Assembly (NCBI RefSeq): GCF_037911585.1
Contig: NZ_JBAJNS010000001.1
Span: 5,236,001 to 5,300,000, forward strand
Source of the DNA: Streptomyces sp. GSL17-111
GTDB lineage: Bacteria; Actinomycetota; Actinomycetes; Streptomycetales; Streptomycetaceae
DNA length: 64,000 bases
Direction of reading: 5' to 3'
Made by a program: the position numbers and the translations under genes. The number at the start of each line of letters is the position of its first letter. Position 1 is the stretch's first letter. A model generated the notes under the pieces. It did not search any database and was not told where the DNA came from. It worked only from the letters and a program-made list of their open reading frames with translations. Positions 28,170 to 36,096 of this stretch are shown piece by piece.

Positions 28170-29227
28170 GCGGAACCGTCCGAGGCACCCGCCCACGCGG
28201 GCACGTCGACGATCTCCACGACGGCGCACGAGAAGGCGATGCCGGCGCCCGCGCCCAGCAGCATCACATGGTCGCCCGGTGCGACGCCGCCGGTGGTCAG
28301 GAGGTGGTACAGGCCGCTGGTCTGGTCGTTGGCGCCGGTGTGGCCCAGCGCTCGGCCGAAGTCGAACACCCCCCGGTCCACGGCGTCCTCGCCGAACGGC
28401 TCCAGCAGCCGCCGCAGGACCTGCCGGTCCCCGACGAACTGGTGCGCCACGCGGGTGACGGCGTCGGGCGTGAGCCCGGCCTCCTCGATCGTGCGCGCGA
28501 TGAGGTCGCGCTGGGTCTCCCCCATCAGACGTCCGGCGTGCACGAGGTCCTGCTCGCCCTGGTAGGTGGCCGCCCGCTCCCGCAGGTCCACCCGCACGCC
28601 GGTGCTGCACCCCGCCGGGAACAGGGGCTCGCCCCCGCGGTTCAGCTCCTCCAACTCGGGCAGCGAGGTGGCGCACACGTTGACCAGCCGGGCGAAGCCC
28701 GCGCGGCGGGAGAGGACGGCGGCCGTCGCCGCGTCACCGAACAGCCCGCCGGGCGTGGCGCGCCAGCGGTCGATCAGGGGGTCCCCCCAGTTGTCCGCCG
28801 AGGTGATCAGGGCCGCCGTGCGTCCCGGCGCTGCGGCGAGGTGGTTGCCCGCGAGCTCCATCGCGGCGAGGAAGCCGTTGCAGCCCTGCCGGATCTCCAG
28901 GGCGGGGATCGTGCCGCCGAGGGTGTGCCGCAGGATGTAGTGCTGCGGCGACCACAGATCCGGTCCCTGGTGGTGGCACGAGGCGTGCAGCAGGACGGCC
29001 ACGTCCTCGGCCGCGTGGCCGGACCGCGCCAGCGCCTCCCGCGCGGCCTCGACGGCCAGGTCCGGAGCCGGACGGTCCCCGGCCACGGCGACCGACTCCC
29101 ACTCCAGGCTCTCCGCCTCCGCCGCGTCGTACCAGCCCTGCTCCACGGCGTGGCGCACGGACACCCGTGGGGGAAGGCAGGCACCGAGACCAGCGATGTA
29201 GAGATCCTCGAACAGCAAGACGAGCAC
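28166..29227 (-). CDS. KAS III-like (FabH-type) ketoacyl-ACP synthase
   Basis: A 353-aa thiolase-fold protein of the KAS III family. The Cys-His-Asn triad is intact: RQGCNGF, AHQFVGD and GHTGAND. In antibiotic clusters such enzymes either start chains by condensing an acyl-CoA with malonyl-ACP or act as acyltransferases that pass a starter or make an ester; sequence alone does not decide. The gene is first in a two-gene operon with the type II thioesterase, overlapping it by 4 bases. Two starts are possible: the GTG at 29227, almost touching its GGAGAGGA site, or the TTG at 29218, placed 8 bases after AGGAG, which is the better spacing. The family N-terminus (FEDLYIAGLGA) would fit either. 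Confidence 0.88.
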   Translation of the reverse strand: MLVLLFEDLYIAGLGACLPPRVSVRHAVEQGWYDAAEAESLEWESVAVAGDRPAPDLAVEAAREALARSGHAAEDVAVLLHASCHHQGPDLWSPQHYILRHTLGGTIPALEIRQGCNGFLAAMELAGNHLAAAPGRTAALITSADNWGDPLIDRWRATPGGLFGDAATAAVLSRRAGFARLVNVCATSLPELEELNRGGEPLFPAGCSTGVRVDLRERAATYQGEQDLVHAGRLMGETQRDLIARTIEEAGLTPDAVTRVAHQFVGDRQVLRRLLEPFGEDAVDRGVFDFGRALGHTGANDQTSGLYHLLTTGGVAPGDHVMLLGAGAGIAFSCAVVEIVDVPAWAGASDGSA

Positions 29228-29411
29228 TCCTCTCCGGGCGCGCCGGCCCTTGGCCGCCTCCGCCCGGCGTGCCCCGGACGCCGATCCTGGCTGGTGCCGC
29301 CACCGTCCGCCCCGGTGGATCCCCCAGCAACGACCCCGGTTCCCCGCCCCGGCGTCCGGTGCCCCACGTTCCCCGCCCGACCTGCCCGTTGTCGCACGGC
29401 GGACCGCCCGG

Positions 29412-29792
29412 TCAGTACAGGGACGCGGGCCAGCCCAGCGCCACCGCGAGCAGGATGCCGGCGTCGAGCGCGACGCCCAGCAGCAGCCACGGGTTGAACC
29501 AGAGCAGCTTGAGCACCAGCCCGCACCCGGCCGAGACCGCGGCCACCGGGGCCCACCAGCCCGCCCCCGCGATCAGGGCGGCGCCGGCGGCGATCCCCAG
29601 GACACCGGTGAGCACCGCCAGCGCCTTCGCCGTCGATCGGGCGCGATGGTCGGGCACCCCGGCGGACGCCAGCGCCCACGAGTGACCGGGGTCGAACGGG
29701 GGCTCGCCGCCGGGCCTGGGCCGGGCCACCCAGACCTGGATGTTGACCCAGCCGTGCGCCAGCAGCAGGATCACGGCGAGGACGCGGATCAC
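29412..29792 (-). CDS. small integral membrane protein
   Basis: A 126-aa hydrophobic protein with about four predicted transmembrane segments: residues 1-22, roughly 55-80, 82-100 and 103-123. A polar loop containing PPFDPGHSW lies between the first two. No enzyme motif is visible and the family is not recognised with confidence. It begins with GTG in a 4-base overlap with the stop of the flavodoxin gene, so the two are co-translated. A role beside the flavodoxin in redox or heme-related membrane chemistry is possible but unproven. Confidence 0.75.
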   Translation of the reverse strand: MIRVLAVILLLAHGWVNIQVWVARPRPGGEPPFDPGHSWALASAGVPDHRARSTAKALAVLTGVLGIAAGAALIAGAGWWAPVAAVSAGCGLVLKLLWFNPWLLLGVALDAGILLAVALGWPASLY

Positions 29793-30349
29793 GGTGGCGT
29801 CCCCCGGCCCGCCCCACCCTCCGGCGGCGTCCCCGGCGGGGGCGCGGGGGCCAGCACCCGGGCTACGTCCTCCGCGAAGGCGTCGATCGCGCCCCAGTCG
29901 CGGTAGTCGCCGAAGCGCAGGCCCATCGCCCGGAAGATCGCCCGGCCCGCCGGGGGCAGGTGGTCCTCGGCCACCACACCGGAGAAGAGGGCGTGCCCAC
30001 GGGGCCGCAGCCGCGCCAGCAGCTCGCCCACCACGTGCTGCTCCTCACGCGGGGCGAAGGCCTTCCAGGGGCCGCGCAACGCCGCCGGCATGCCCACGCT
30101 GAAGACCCACACCGGGCGCGTGACGAGCAGGTCCTCGTGCGCCGCGACGAAGTCCGTCGCCTGCGGCAGCCAGGCCATGTCGTGCACCGCGCTGCCCAGG
30201 ACGAACGCCGTGTACCGCGACGGATCGCCGACCTCCGCAACGGCCCGCACGTCGACCTCGACGTGCCGGGCCCGCAGCCCCGCGCCGACGCGTTCGGCGA
30301 TCTCGGCCGTCGAGCCGTGGGCACTGGCGAAACCCACCAGAGTCGTCAT
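29789..30349 (-). CDS. flavodoxin domain protein
   Basis: A 186-aa flavodoxin-fold protein binding FMN. The phosphate loop FASAHGSTAEIAE at residues 6-18 is the classic flavodoxin P-loop. The later segments GSAVHDMAWLP and WVFSVGMPAAL resemble the menaquinone-dependent protoporphyrinogen oxidase (HemG-like) branch. The ATG at 30349 follows GAGGTGGA at good distance; the open frame further upstream is not coding-like. The stop overlaps the start of the membrane-protein gene, so they form an operon. It may be a general flavin electron carrier. Supplying reduced flavin to the nearby luciferase-like oxygenase is conceivable but not indicated by operon structure. Confidence 0.82.
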   Translation of the reverse strand: MTTLVGFASAHGSTAEIAERVGAGLRARHVEVDVRAVAEVGDPSRYTAFVLGSAVHDMAWLPQATDFVAAHEDLLVTRPVWVFSVGMPAALRGPWKAFAPREEQHVVGELLARLRPRGHALFSGVVAEDHLPPAGRAIFRAMGLRFGDYRDWGAIDAFAEDVARVLAPAPPPGTPPEGGAGRGTPP

Positions 30350-30387
30350 CGCCGTCCACCTCACTTCCGTGCCGGGCCGCCTCCTCC

Positions 30388-30786
30388 TCAGATGCGTACC
30401 GTGCGGCCCAACTTGAAGTCCCCGCTGGGCTGACCCCAGTCGCAGATCTCGTACGTGTCCGGCGTGACGTGGGCGCCGAGCGCGATCACCGCGGCGATGT
30501 CCTGCCGGACGTCGTCCACGACGAAGAACACCGTGGCGCTGACCTCCTTCCCCACCGAGCCCGCGCTGGCGTGGTGGACCTTCCGCCCCGAGAAGGTCCA
30601 CCCCGTGGGCTTGCCCTTCCCGATGAACGCCTGCTGGACGGCCTGCTTCACGCTGGCCCGGCGCTTGGGTGACTCGATCTCGCCCTCCCAGAACGCGACG
30701 AAGGCGTCCTGCGCCATGGGCTGTGAGCGCACCGAGCCCGTGAGGGTGACCGCCGCTGTGAACGGACTCGTCTCCGTGGTCGTCAT
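30388..30786 (-). CDS. hypothetical protein, 132 aa
   Basis: Not recognised. It is a soluble 132-residue protein with no signal peptide or membrane segment. It ends in a conserved-looking block (DTYEICDWGQ then KLGRTVRI). The region around residues 55-75 (GWTFSGRKVHHASAGS) precedes a beta-rich stretch with SATVFFVVDD. It is coded 33 bases after the 308-aa gene on the same strand, so the two probably form one operon and may act together. The ATG at 30786 is preceded by a GAGGGG-like site. The family and function are unknown to me. Confidence 0.7.
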   Translation of the reverse strand: MTTTETSPFTAAVTLTGSVRSQPMAQDAFVAFWEGEIESPKRRASVKQAVQQAFIGKGKPTGWTFSGRKVHHASAGSVGKEVSATVFFVVDDVRQDIAAVIALGAHVTPDTYEICDWGQPSGDFKLGRTVRI

Positions 30787-30819
30787 GTCGTTCCCCTCGG
30801 TTCCGGGGCCGTTAACCGG

Positions 30820-31746
30820 TCAGCGCTCGATCAGGAAGTCCAGGGTGTCGTTCTCGCTGACCGGCTCGAGCCAGGGCTTCGCGGGCCCCCACTTGGTGGG
30901 GTTCAGCTGAAAGCTGACCTCGCGGAACGACTGGTCCGTGAGGTCGATACAGGCCCCGGGCGCGAACGCCTGGGCGATGACCGTGCCGGTGTTGTACTTC
31001 TCCTGGGCGAAGATCAGCAGGATCTTCTCGACGGGCCTGACCGCGATCCGGGTGCGGTCGTTGATCGGCAGGGCACACAGTTCCTGCATCCCGGCGGGCA
31101 GTTGCTGACCGATGCCGCACGTGCGGGCCTCGCCGGCCTGGCTCGCCAGATAGATGGGTTGGTTGGCGTCCCGTGATCCCGAGACGTCGCATCCCCGGTC
31201 GGCCGTGACGTTGAACGTCTGCCCGAGGTCGATCGGCCTGGCACACGAGGCCTCGACCGTGCCCTTCGGAACGATCTGCGTGTCGGACCAGTACGCCTCG
31301 TACACCGACTCCCAGGTGACCACGGTCTTCTCCGAGAACTTCGAAGAGCTGAACCACACGAGCGGCTCGGCTCCGGGGGACGTCGAGCCTGGCTCCAACT
31401 TGACGGCCTTGAAGGCGAAGAGGCGGTATTGCTGCTGGGCCAGGGTGTTGACGGTCTCGGAGTCCATCGTGATCTTGATGTTCCGCGTCGTCGCCCCGAA
31501 GATCGATTCCAGCGGCTGGTCGACGTCCCAGGGGATCTCCCAGGCGTCGACGTCCGTCTCGGTCGTCTCCGCGAGGTGCGACAGCAGCGTGCTGGGCTTC
31601 TCCGCCCCCGAGTAGCGGACCCCAAGCCCGCCGTTCACGGGCTGTACCTCGACGAGTTCGAGGTCGGAGAGCGAGGAGGCGGCGCGATGCACGTCGTCCT
31701 CGGAGGGCGCGGGCCCGTTCTTCGGGGTGATCTGCAGTGTGCGCAT
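30820..31746 (-). CDS. hypothetical protein, 308 aa
   Basis: Not recognised. The ATG at 31746 follows AAGGGAGAACACCCCC; the frame open to 32628 is a shadow of other sequence. The protein is beta-rich and soluble, with no secretion signal. It has four cysteines in the second half (in EASCARP, DRGCDVSG, ARTCGIG, GACIDL) and a central block LVWFSSSKFSEKT. Its look recalls lectin or beta-pore-forming proteins, but no motif decides this. It lies directly upstream of the 132-aa unknown with a 33-base gap. About 90-115 bases before its start are two adjacent inverted repeats that could be an operator. Treat it as a real gene of unknown role. Confidence 0.72.
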   Translation of the reverse strand: MRTLQITPKNGPAPSEDDVHRAASSLSDLELVEVQPVNGGLGVRYSGAEKPSTLLSHLAETTETDVDAWEIPWDVDQPLESIFGATTRNIKITMDSETVNTLAQQQYRLFAFKAVKLEPGSTSPGAEPLVWFSSSKFSEKTVVTWESVYEAYWSDTQIVPKGTVEASCARPIDLGQTFNVTADRGCDVSGSRDANQPIYLASQAGEARTCGIGQQLPAGMQELCALPINDRTRIAVRPVEKILLIFAQEKYNTGTVIAQAFAPGACIDLTDQSFREVSFQLNPTKWGPAKPWLEPVSENDTLDFLIER

Positions 31747-31833
31747 GGGGGTGTTCTCCCTTTGGTCTAGGACAGGGAGGCACGCATGAAACGGTGAGCA
31801 CGGCGCTGCGGTGCCGGACGTCGCCTTCCGCGT

Positions 31834-31861
31834 CGTTCCGGAGAACGTGCGTTCACGAACG
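31834..31861. promoter_or_regulatory. pair of CGTTC/GAACG inverted repeats
   Basis: Two inverted repeats with the same 5-bp arms lie side by side: CGTTC-4-GAACG at 31834-31847 and CGTTC-2-GAACG at 31850-31861. They sit in the 296-bp space upstream of the 308-aa gene and could bind a regulator. The arms are reversed relative to the actinobacterial LexA box (CGAAC/GTTCG), so LexA is unlikely. Nothing else was recognised in this gap. Confidence 0.35.
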
Positions 31862-32042
31862 ACGGCGCAGGGAGCCCGATCGTCATCTTCTGATGTGCTC
31901 ACGTACCTCTGCACCCAGCGTCCCTGGGGCGCGGGGTCGTCGCACGGGGAAGTGCTCCATTCGGGTGACCACGGCAGTCCTTCCGCGTCGGCACATCCCG
32001 ACGGTCGGGCGTCCTGGGACTCCTCCGACCCGCCGGGCCGCG

Positions 32043-32708
32043 CTACCCCCGGCAGTGGGCGGTGTAGGAGGCGGCCTCGCGGGCGGCCAGCTCGGCGTCC
32101 CCGTCGCGGACGGCGTCGATCATGCGGGCGTGGTCCAGGTGCTCCTCCGGCCGCAGCTCCTCCCCGACGTCCCGGCGCAGGTAGTCCCGCAGCACGAAGC
32201 CGACGTCGGAGTACAGGGCGGTCAGCACCTCGTTGTGCGAGGCCCGCACCACCGCCAGGTGCAGCGTGGCGTCCGCGCCGACGAACCGCTCCACGTCCCC
32301 CGAGGCCCACGCCTCCTCCCGCCGCTCCAGCAGCGCGTACAGCTGGGCCACCTCCTGCTCGGTGCGGCGCAGCGCGGCCAGCCGGGCCCCCTCGGCCTCC
32401 AGCGTCGCGCGCAGCTCCGCGATGTGCACCGGATCGGCCTGCGCGAAGCGCCGGTGCATGACGCCCGCCAGCTCGCTCGTCGCGACGACGTAGGTGCCCG
32501 AGCCCTGCCGGATGTCCAGCAGCCCGTTGTGGGCCAGCGCCCGGACGGCCTCCCGGACGGTGTTGCGCGCCACCCCGAGCTGCTCGACGAGCTCGGGCTC
32601 GGTGGGGATGCGGCTGCCGAGCGGCCACTCGCCCGAGGTGATCTGCGCGCGCAGCGCGTCGATGACCTGGTCGGCCAGCGCGGAGCGGCGCGGGGAGTTC
32701 AGCGGCAT
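32043..32708 (-). CDS. GntR-family regulator, FadR/FCD type
   Basis: A 221-aa regulator. Residues 8-75 are the GntR winged helix (LADQVIDALRAQI, PTEPELVEQLGVARNTVREA, then IRQGSGTYV). Residues about 95-215 are an all-helical FCD ligand domain with DATLHLAVVRASHNEVL, where the metal- or ligand-binding Asp/His residues of this family lie. Ligands of FCD regulators are usually small carboxylic acids. The gene is divergent from an MFS exporter with a palindrome between them, so the exporter is the likely target. No stop or frame defect is seen. Confidence 0.92.
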   Translation of the reverse strand: MPLNSPRRSALADQVIDALRAQITSGEWPLGSRIPTEPELVEQLGVARNTVREAVRALAHNGLLDIRQGSGTYVVATSELAGVMHRRFAQADPVHIAELRATLEAEGARLAALRRTEQEVAQLYALLERREEAWASGDVERFVGADATLHLAVVRASHNEVLTALYSDVGFVLRDYLRRDVGEELRPEEHLDHARMIDAVRDGDAELAAREAASYTAHCRG

Positions 32709-32759
32709 CGGCTCATCGCCCTTCGGGGGACTGGTGGCGGGACAGCGGCTGGCTCAGAT

Positions 32760-32770
32760 TCATCCGATGA
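32760..32770. promoter_or_regulatory. candidate GntR operator
   Basis: A perfect palindrome TCATC-C-GATGA lies in the short divergent gap between the GntR gene and the MFS gene, followed at once by the ATGAT direct repeats of ATGATTCTATGAT. It is well placed to control both genes, but overlaps the likely exporter leader. Confidence 0.5.
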
Positions 32771-32786
32771 TTCTATGATGGGCGCC

Positions 32787-34190
32787 ATGCCTCAGGAAGA
32801 CCCGACGACCCTCGACGCGCCCGCCCCCTCCGCCCCGGCGCCCGCCCCACCGGGCCCCCGCGCCGCACGGGCCCCGGGGAGTGCGGGCGACGCGCGGGAC
32901 GCGGGCGGCCCGGCGGCCCCGGGCGGCCCGGGGCGCGCCTCCACGGCGGCACGCTGGACGCCGCACCTGGTCGTCCTCGGCCTCGTCATCGCCGCGCTCA
33001 ACCTGCGCCCCGCCGTCACCGGTCTCGGGCCCCTGCTCGAAGAGGTCCGCACGGGCCTGGGCATGAGCAGCACCGTCGCCGGCGTCCTCACCTCCGTGCC
33101 GGCCCTGTGCTTCGCCGTCTTCGGCAGCGTCGCCTCCCGCCTGGCCCGCCGCCACGGCCCGGCCGCCGTCGTCCTCGCCGGCATGGCCGCCATCACGGCC
33201 GGGCTCGCCCTGCGCCCGCTGGCCGGGGGCACGACGGTCTTCCTCCTCACCACCGCCCTCGCGCTCGCGGGCATCGCCGTCAGCAACGTGCTGATGCCCG
33301 TCATCGTCAAGCGCTACTTCCCCGACCGCGTCGGCGCCATGACCGGCCTGTACTCCATGGCCCTCTCCCTGGGCACGGCGGCAGCGGCGGCCCTGACCGT
33401 CCCGGCCACCGAGGCCCTCGGCGGCACCTGGCGCACCGGCATCGGCCTGTGGGCGGTCCTCGCCGCGCTCGCCCTCCTGCCCTGGTTCGCGGTCTTCCTC
33501 CGCGACCGCCACCACGACCGCGACCACCATCCCGTGAAGCCCACCGGGCCGGGCGGGACGGGCGGGGCCGGAGCCCAGGACACCCCGCCGTCCGCACCGC
33601 TACGCGTCACCCGCTCCCGCATCGCCTGGGCACTGGGCTGCTTCTTCGGCCTCCAGGCCACCGCCGCCTACGTCACCATGGGCTGGGTGCCGCAGATCTA
33701 CCGCGACGCCGGGCTGTCCGCCTCCACCGCCGGGGTGCTGCTCGCCGTCACCATGGGCCTCGGCATCCCGCTCAGCTTCGTCCTGCCCCGGGTGGCGGCC
33801 CGGCTGAGCCACCAGGCGCCCCTCGTCCTCCTCCTCGGCGTGTGCGGCCTGACCGGCTACACCGGCCTGTGGCTCGCCCCGGCGGAGGGCGCCTGGGCCT
33901 GGGCGCTGTTCATGGGCGTCTCCAACTGCGCGTTCCCGCTGGTCCTCACCATGATCGGCATGCGCGCCCGGACCAGCGGGGGAGTGGCCCAGCTCTCCGC
34001 GTTCGTGCAGAGCACCGGCTACCTCATCTCCATCCCCGGCCCGCTGCTCGTCGGCGCCCTGCACGGTGCGACGGGCGGCTGGGACGCCCCGCTGGCCCTC
34101 CTCGCCGTCCTGATGGTGGTCCAGCTGGGCGTCGGCCTCGTCGCCGGACGGAACCGGTGCGTGGAGGACGACCTCCGGGTGCGACACTGA
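32787..34190 (+). CDS. MFS transporter, CynX/NimT type
   Basis: A 467-aa major facilitator with a Pro/Ala-rich cytosolic N-terminus (residues 1-55) and about twelve transmembrane helices. Family marks are LNLRPAVTGLGPLLEE in helix 1, the loop FGSVASRLARRHG between helices 2 and 3, and RPLAGGTTVFLL. The CynX/NimT group exports cyanate, nitroimidazole and similar small molecules; the substrate here is unknown. A central loop (DRHHDRDHH, Gly-rich) separates the halves. ATGs at 32775 and 32778 are also in frame; 32787 was chosen because it clears the putative operator. It is divergent from the GntR gene and followed by a 38-aa membrane microprotein. Confidence 0.88.
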   Translation: MPQEDPTTLDAPAPSAPAPAPPGPRAARAPGSAGDARDAGGPAAPGGPGRASTAARWTPHLVVLGLVIAALNLRPAVTGLGPLLEEVRTGLGMSSTVAGVLTSVPALCFAVFGSVASRLARRHGPAAVVLAGMAAITAGLALRPLAGGTTVFLLTTALALAGIAVSNVLMPVIVKRYFPDRVGAMTGLYSMALSLGTAAAAALTVPATEALGGTWRTGIGLWAVLAALALLPWFAVFLRDRHHDRDHHPVKPTGPGGTGGAGAQDTPPSAPLRVTRSRIAWALGCFFGLQATAAYVTMGWVPQIYRDAGLSASTAGVLLAVTMGLGIPLSFVLPRVAARLSHQAPLVLLLGVCGLTGYTGLWLAPAEGAWAWALFMGVSNCAFPLVLTMIGMRARTSGGVAQLSAFVQSTGYLISIPGPLLVGALHGATGGWDAPLALLAVLMVVQLGVGLVAGRNRCVEDDLRVRH

Positions 34191-34194
34191 TGCC

Positions 34195-34311
34195 ATGCCT
34201 GTGCTCGACCCCAACCCCGGCAACGGTCAGAAGAAGCTGCTGTACGTCTTCGGCGCGATGATCGGCATCTGCGTCGTCATCGGCGTCATCGCCTCGATCT
34301 TCGCCCCCTGA
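34195..34311 (+). CDS. 38-aa membrane microprotein (SGM_5486-type transporter-associated)
   Basis: The frame from the ATG at 34195 codes 38 residues starting MPVLDPNPGNGQKK and then one transmembrane helix (about residues 15-36). Tiny proteins of this kind follow MFS transporters in many Streptomyces, annotated as SGM_5486 family transporter-associated protein; that family name is from memory. It begins 4 bases after the exporter stop, so it is co-translated and likely accompanies it in the membrane. Confidence 0.75.
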   Translation: MPVLDPNPGNGQKKLLYVFGAMIGICVVIGVIASIFAP

Positions 34312-34387
34312 CCCGTCCCTGCCGACGCCCGCCCCGCCCCCCGTAACGCCTCTCGGCGGCCGGGGACGTGCGCTCAGGGGCTCCCGG

Positions 34388-34831
34388 TCAGTCCCACTGG
34401 CAGGTGTGGTCGAGGAACTTCGTCAGGCTCGTGGCGTCCTCCATGCCGATGTCGCGGAGCCACGACTCCAGGTCGAAGCTCTCGTCGGTGTTCCACCCGC
34501 CGGGCAGCAGCTGGGCGGCGAACTTCGCGTGGCAGGCGTGCTGCTGGTACAGGGAGTTGTGCTCCCTCTGACTGACGTCGTTCGGGTAGGGCGCGAGGGA
34601 CCACATCTGGTACCAGGCGCCCTGGAAGTCGGTGCGCGCGTGGTGGAACCCCGCCTCGGTCGGGAACGCGCGCACGACGACGTGGCTCGTGCCGTACGGG
34701 ATCTCCACGCGGACTTCGCGGAACCAGTCCGTACCGGTGGTGCCGGAGTAGCCGACGCACTCGCCGTGGCAGCCCTCGACACCGTTGCCCGCCGACCAGA
34801 ACAGGCTGAGGTTGTTCTTCGAGTAGCGCTG
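34388..34831 (-). pseudogene. 3' half of interrupted secreted protein (DUF2599-like)
   Basis: This 147-codon fragment reads on without a start from the edge of the IS200/IS605 element. It continues the gene whose 5' half is at 36628-36897. It contains GCHGECVGYSG and a C-terminal region QHACHAKFA with WNTDESFDLESW, which resembles DUF2599 proteins. Joined to the 5' half by removing the element, it gives 237 residues in one frame. The internal GTG at 34708 could in principle start a short cytosolic version, but it would lack the signal peptide. The DUF2599 likeness is by eye. Confidence 0.75.
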
Positions 34832-34980
34832 TTGACATCCTCTCCGCCCTAAAGGGCGGAGATTCCCGCCTGGCTGCCGGATGCCCGGCTCGTCTTCGGG
34901 TGGGTTCCTGTTTCTTCGCGCTGTGCCGGGACGAGTCCCGGTCTTACCCGCGCTCCGCAGGCTGACACGGCCAGTCCGGC
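34816..34980 (-). ncRNA. predicted omega RNA (reRNA) of TnpB
   Basis: TnpB nucleases use an RNA made from the 3' end of tnpB and the element's right end, with the guide taken from flanking DNA. Here the RNA scaffold should include the hairpin at 34842-34861 and stop at the element edge (34832). The guide would then be about 16 bases from 34831 downward on the minus strand, starting CAGCGCTACTCGAAG. Boundaries are inferred from known TnpB systems. Confidence 0.4.
34842..34861 (-). repeat. right-end hairpin of IS element
   Basis: A perfect 9-bp stem CTCCGCCCT/AGGGCGGAG with a two-base loop. The tnpB stop codon (34849-34851) lies inside it. Such subterminal hairpins are bound by TnpA. Confidence 0.8.
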
Positions 34981-36081
34981 CGCCTTCGCGACGTTGACCG
35001 CCGCGTTGATGTCCCGGTCAAGGTGTGTCCCACAGGCCCCGCATGTCCACGTTCGGATGTGCAGGGGCTTGGGGCCGTCCTTGACGCCGCACTGCGAGCA
35101 CACCTGAGACGTGGGCTCGAAGCGGCCGATGCGGTGGAAGGTGCGCCCATACAGGGCGGCCTTGTACTCCAGCATCGTGGTGAACGCCGACCATCCGGCG
35201 TCATGTACGGACTTGGCCATGCGGGTGCGGGCGAGGCCCTTGACCGCCAGGTCTTCCACTGCAACCGCTTGGTTCTCGCGGATGATCTTCGTGGAGAGCT
35301 GGTGGTGGAACTCGCGCCGCGCATCGGCGGTCCGCGCGTGGGCACGTGCAGCCTTGATCCGGGCCTTCGCCCGGTTCTTCGACCCCTTCGCCTTGCGGCT
35401 GAGATCCTGCTGCGCCTTCTTGAGCTTCTTCTCGGCCCGGCGCAGGAAGCGGGGACTGTCGATCTTCGTGCCGTCCGACAGAATCGCGAAGTGGGTCAGC
35501 CCCAGGTCGATGCCGGCCACGCTATCCGTGGCGAGCAGCGTCTCGGTCTCGGTCCCGACCACGAACGAGGCGAAGTACCGGCCGGCACTGTCCTTGACCA
35601 CGGTCACCGTGGACGGCACGGACGGCACGGAGCGTGACCACCTGACCGGCACGTCGCCGACCTTGGGGAGCCGGAGCTTCCCGCCGGTCGTGATCTTCCA
35701 CCCGGCGTTCGCGGTGAACCGGACCGACTGTCGGGTGTCCTTGCGGGACTTGAACCGGGGCGGCCCCATCTTCGGCCGCTTGCCCTTGAGGCCGTCGAAG
35801 AAGTTCTTGTAGGCGGTGTCCAGGTCCCGCAGGGACTGCTGCAACACGACCGACGACACCTCGGCGAGCCATGCCCGCTCGGGAGTCTTCTTCGAGGCGG
35901 TGAGCTGCTTGGACAACTCGCCGGACGGGATGAACGGCAACCCGGCGGCGCGGGCGGTCTCACGAGCCCGAAGGGCGTCGTTGAAAACCACCCGAGCACA
36001 CCCGAACGCCCTCGCCAACGCCGTACGCTGACCGGCGCTCGGGTACACGCGGAAGCTGTACCGAAGCTGCACGCCGATCAC
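34849..36081 (-). CDS. tnpB: TnpB, RNA-guided transposon nuclease
   Basis: A 410-aa TnpB of the OrfB/IS605 family, the ancestor type of Cas12. It cuts DNA matching an omega RNA guide next to a short target-adjacent motif and so helps keep the element at its donor site. Visible parts are the N-terminal RYSFRVYPSAGQ, the RuvC aspartate in GIDLGLTHFA, the RuvC glutamate in AVEDLAVKG, a zinc finger CSQCG with CGACG, and the last RuvC aspartate in DRDINAAVNV. All catalytic residues are present. Start is the GTG at 36081; the GTG at 36072 is also possible. It is divergent from tnpA with only 15 bases between. Confidence 0.93.
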   Translation of the reverse strand: MIGVQLRYSFRVYPSAGQRTALARAFGCARVVFNDALRARETARAAGLPFIPSGELSKQLTASKKTPERAWLAEVSSVVLQQSLRDLDTAYKNFFDGLKGKRPKMGPPRFKSRKDTRQSVRFTANAGWKITTGGKLRLPKVGDVPVRWSRSVPSVPSTVTVVKDSAGRYFASFVVGTETETLLATDSVAGIDLGLTHFAILSDGTKIDSPRFLRRAEKKLKKAQQDLSRKAKGSKNRAKARIKAARAHARTADARREFHHQLSTKIIRENQAVAVEDLAVKGLARTRMAKSVHDAGWSAFTTMLEYKAALYGRTFHRIGRFEPTSQVCSQCGVKDGPKPLHIRTWTCGACGTHLDRDINAAVNVAKAAGLAVSACGARVRPGLVPAQREETGTHPKTSRASGSQAGISAL

Positions 36082-36096
36082 TATACCCTTTGGTTT

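Noticed and set aside
31834..31861. LexA (SOS) box
   Set aside because: Arms are CGTTC/GAACG, the reverse of the actinobacterial CGAAC/GTTCG order.
34388..34708. A stand-alone 106-aa gene starting at GTG 34708
   Set aside because: Coding sense continues upstream to the IS edge and rejoins the 5' half, so it is the end of a broken gene.
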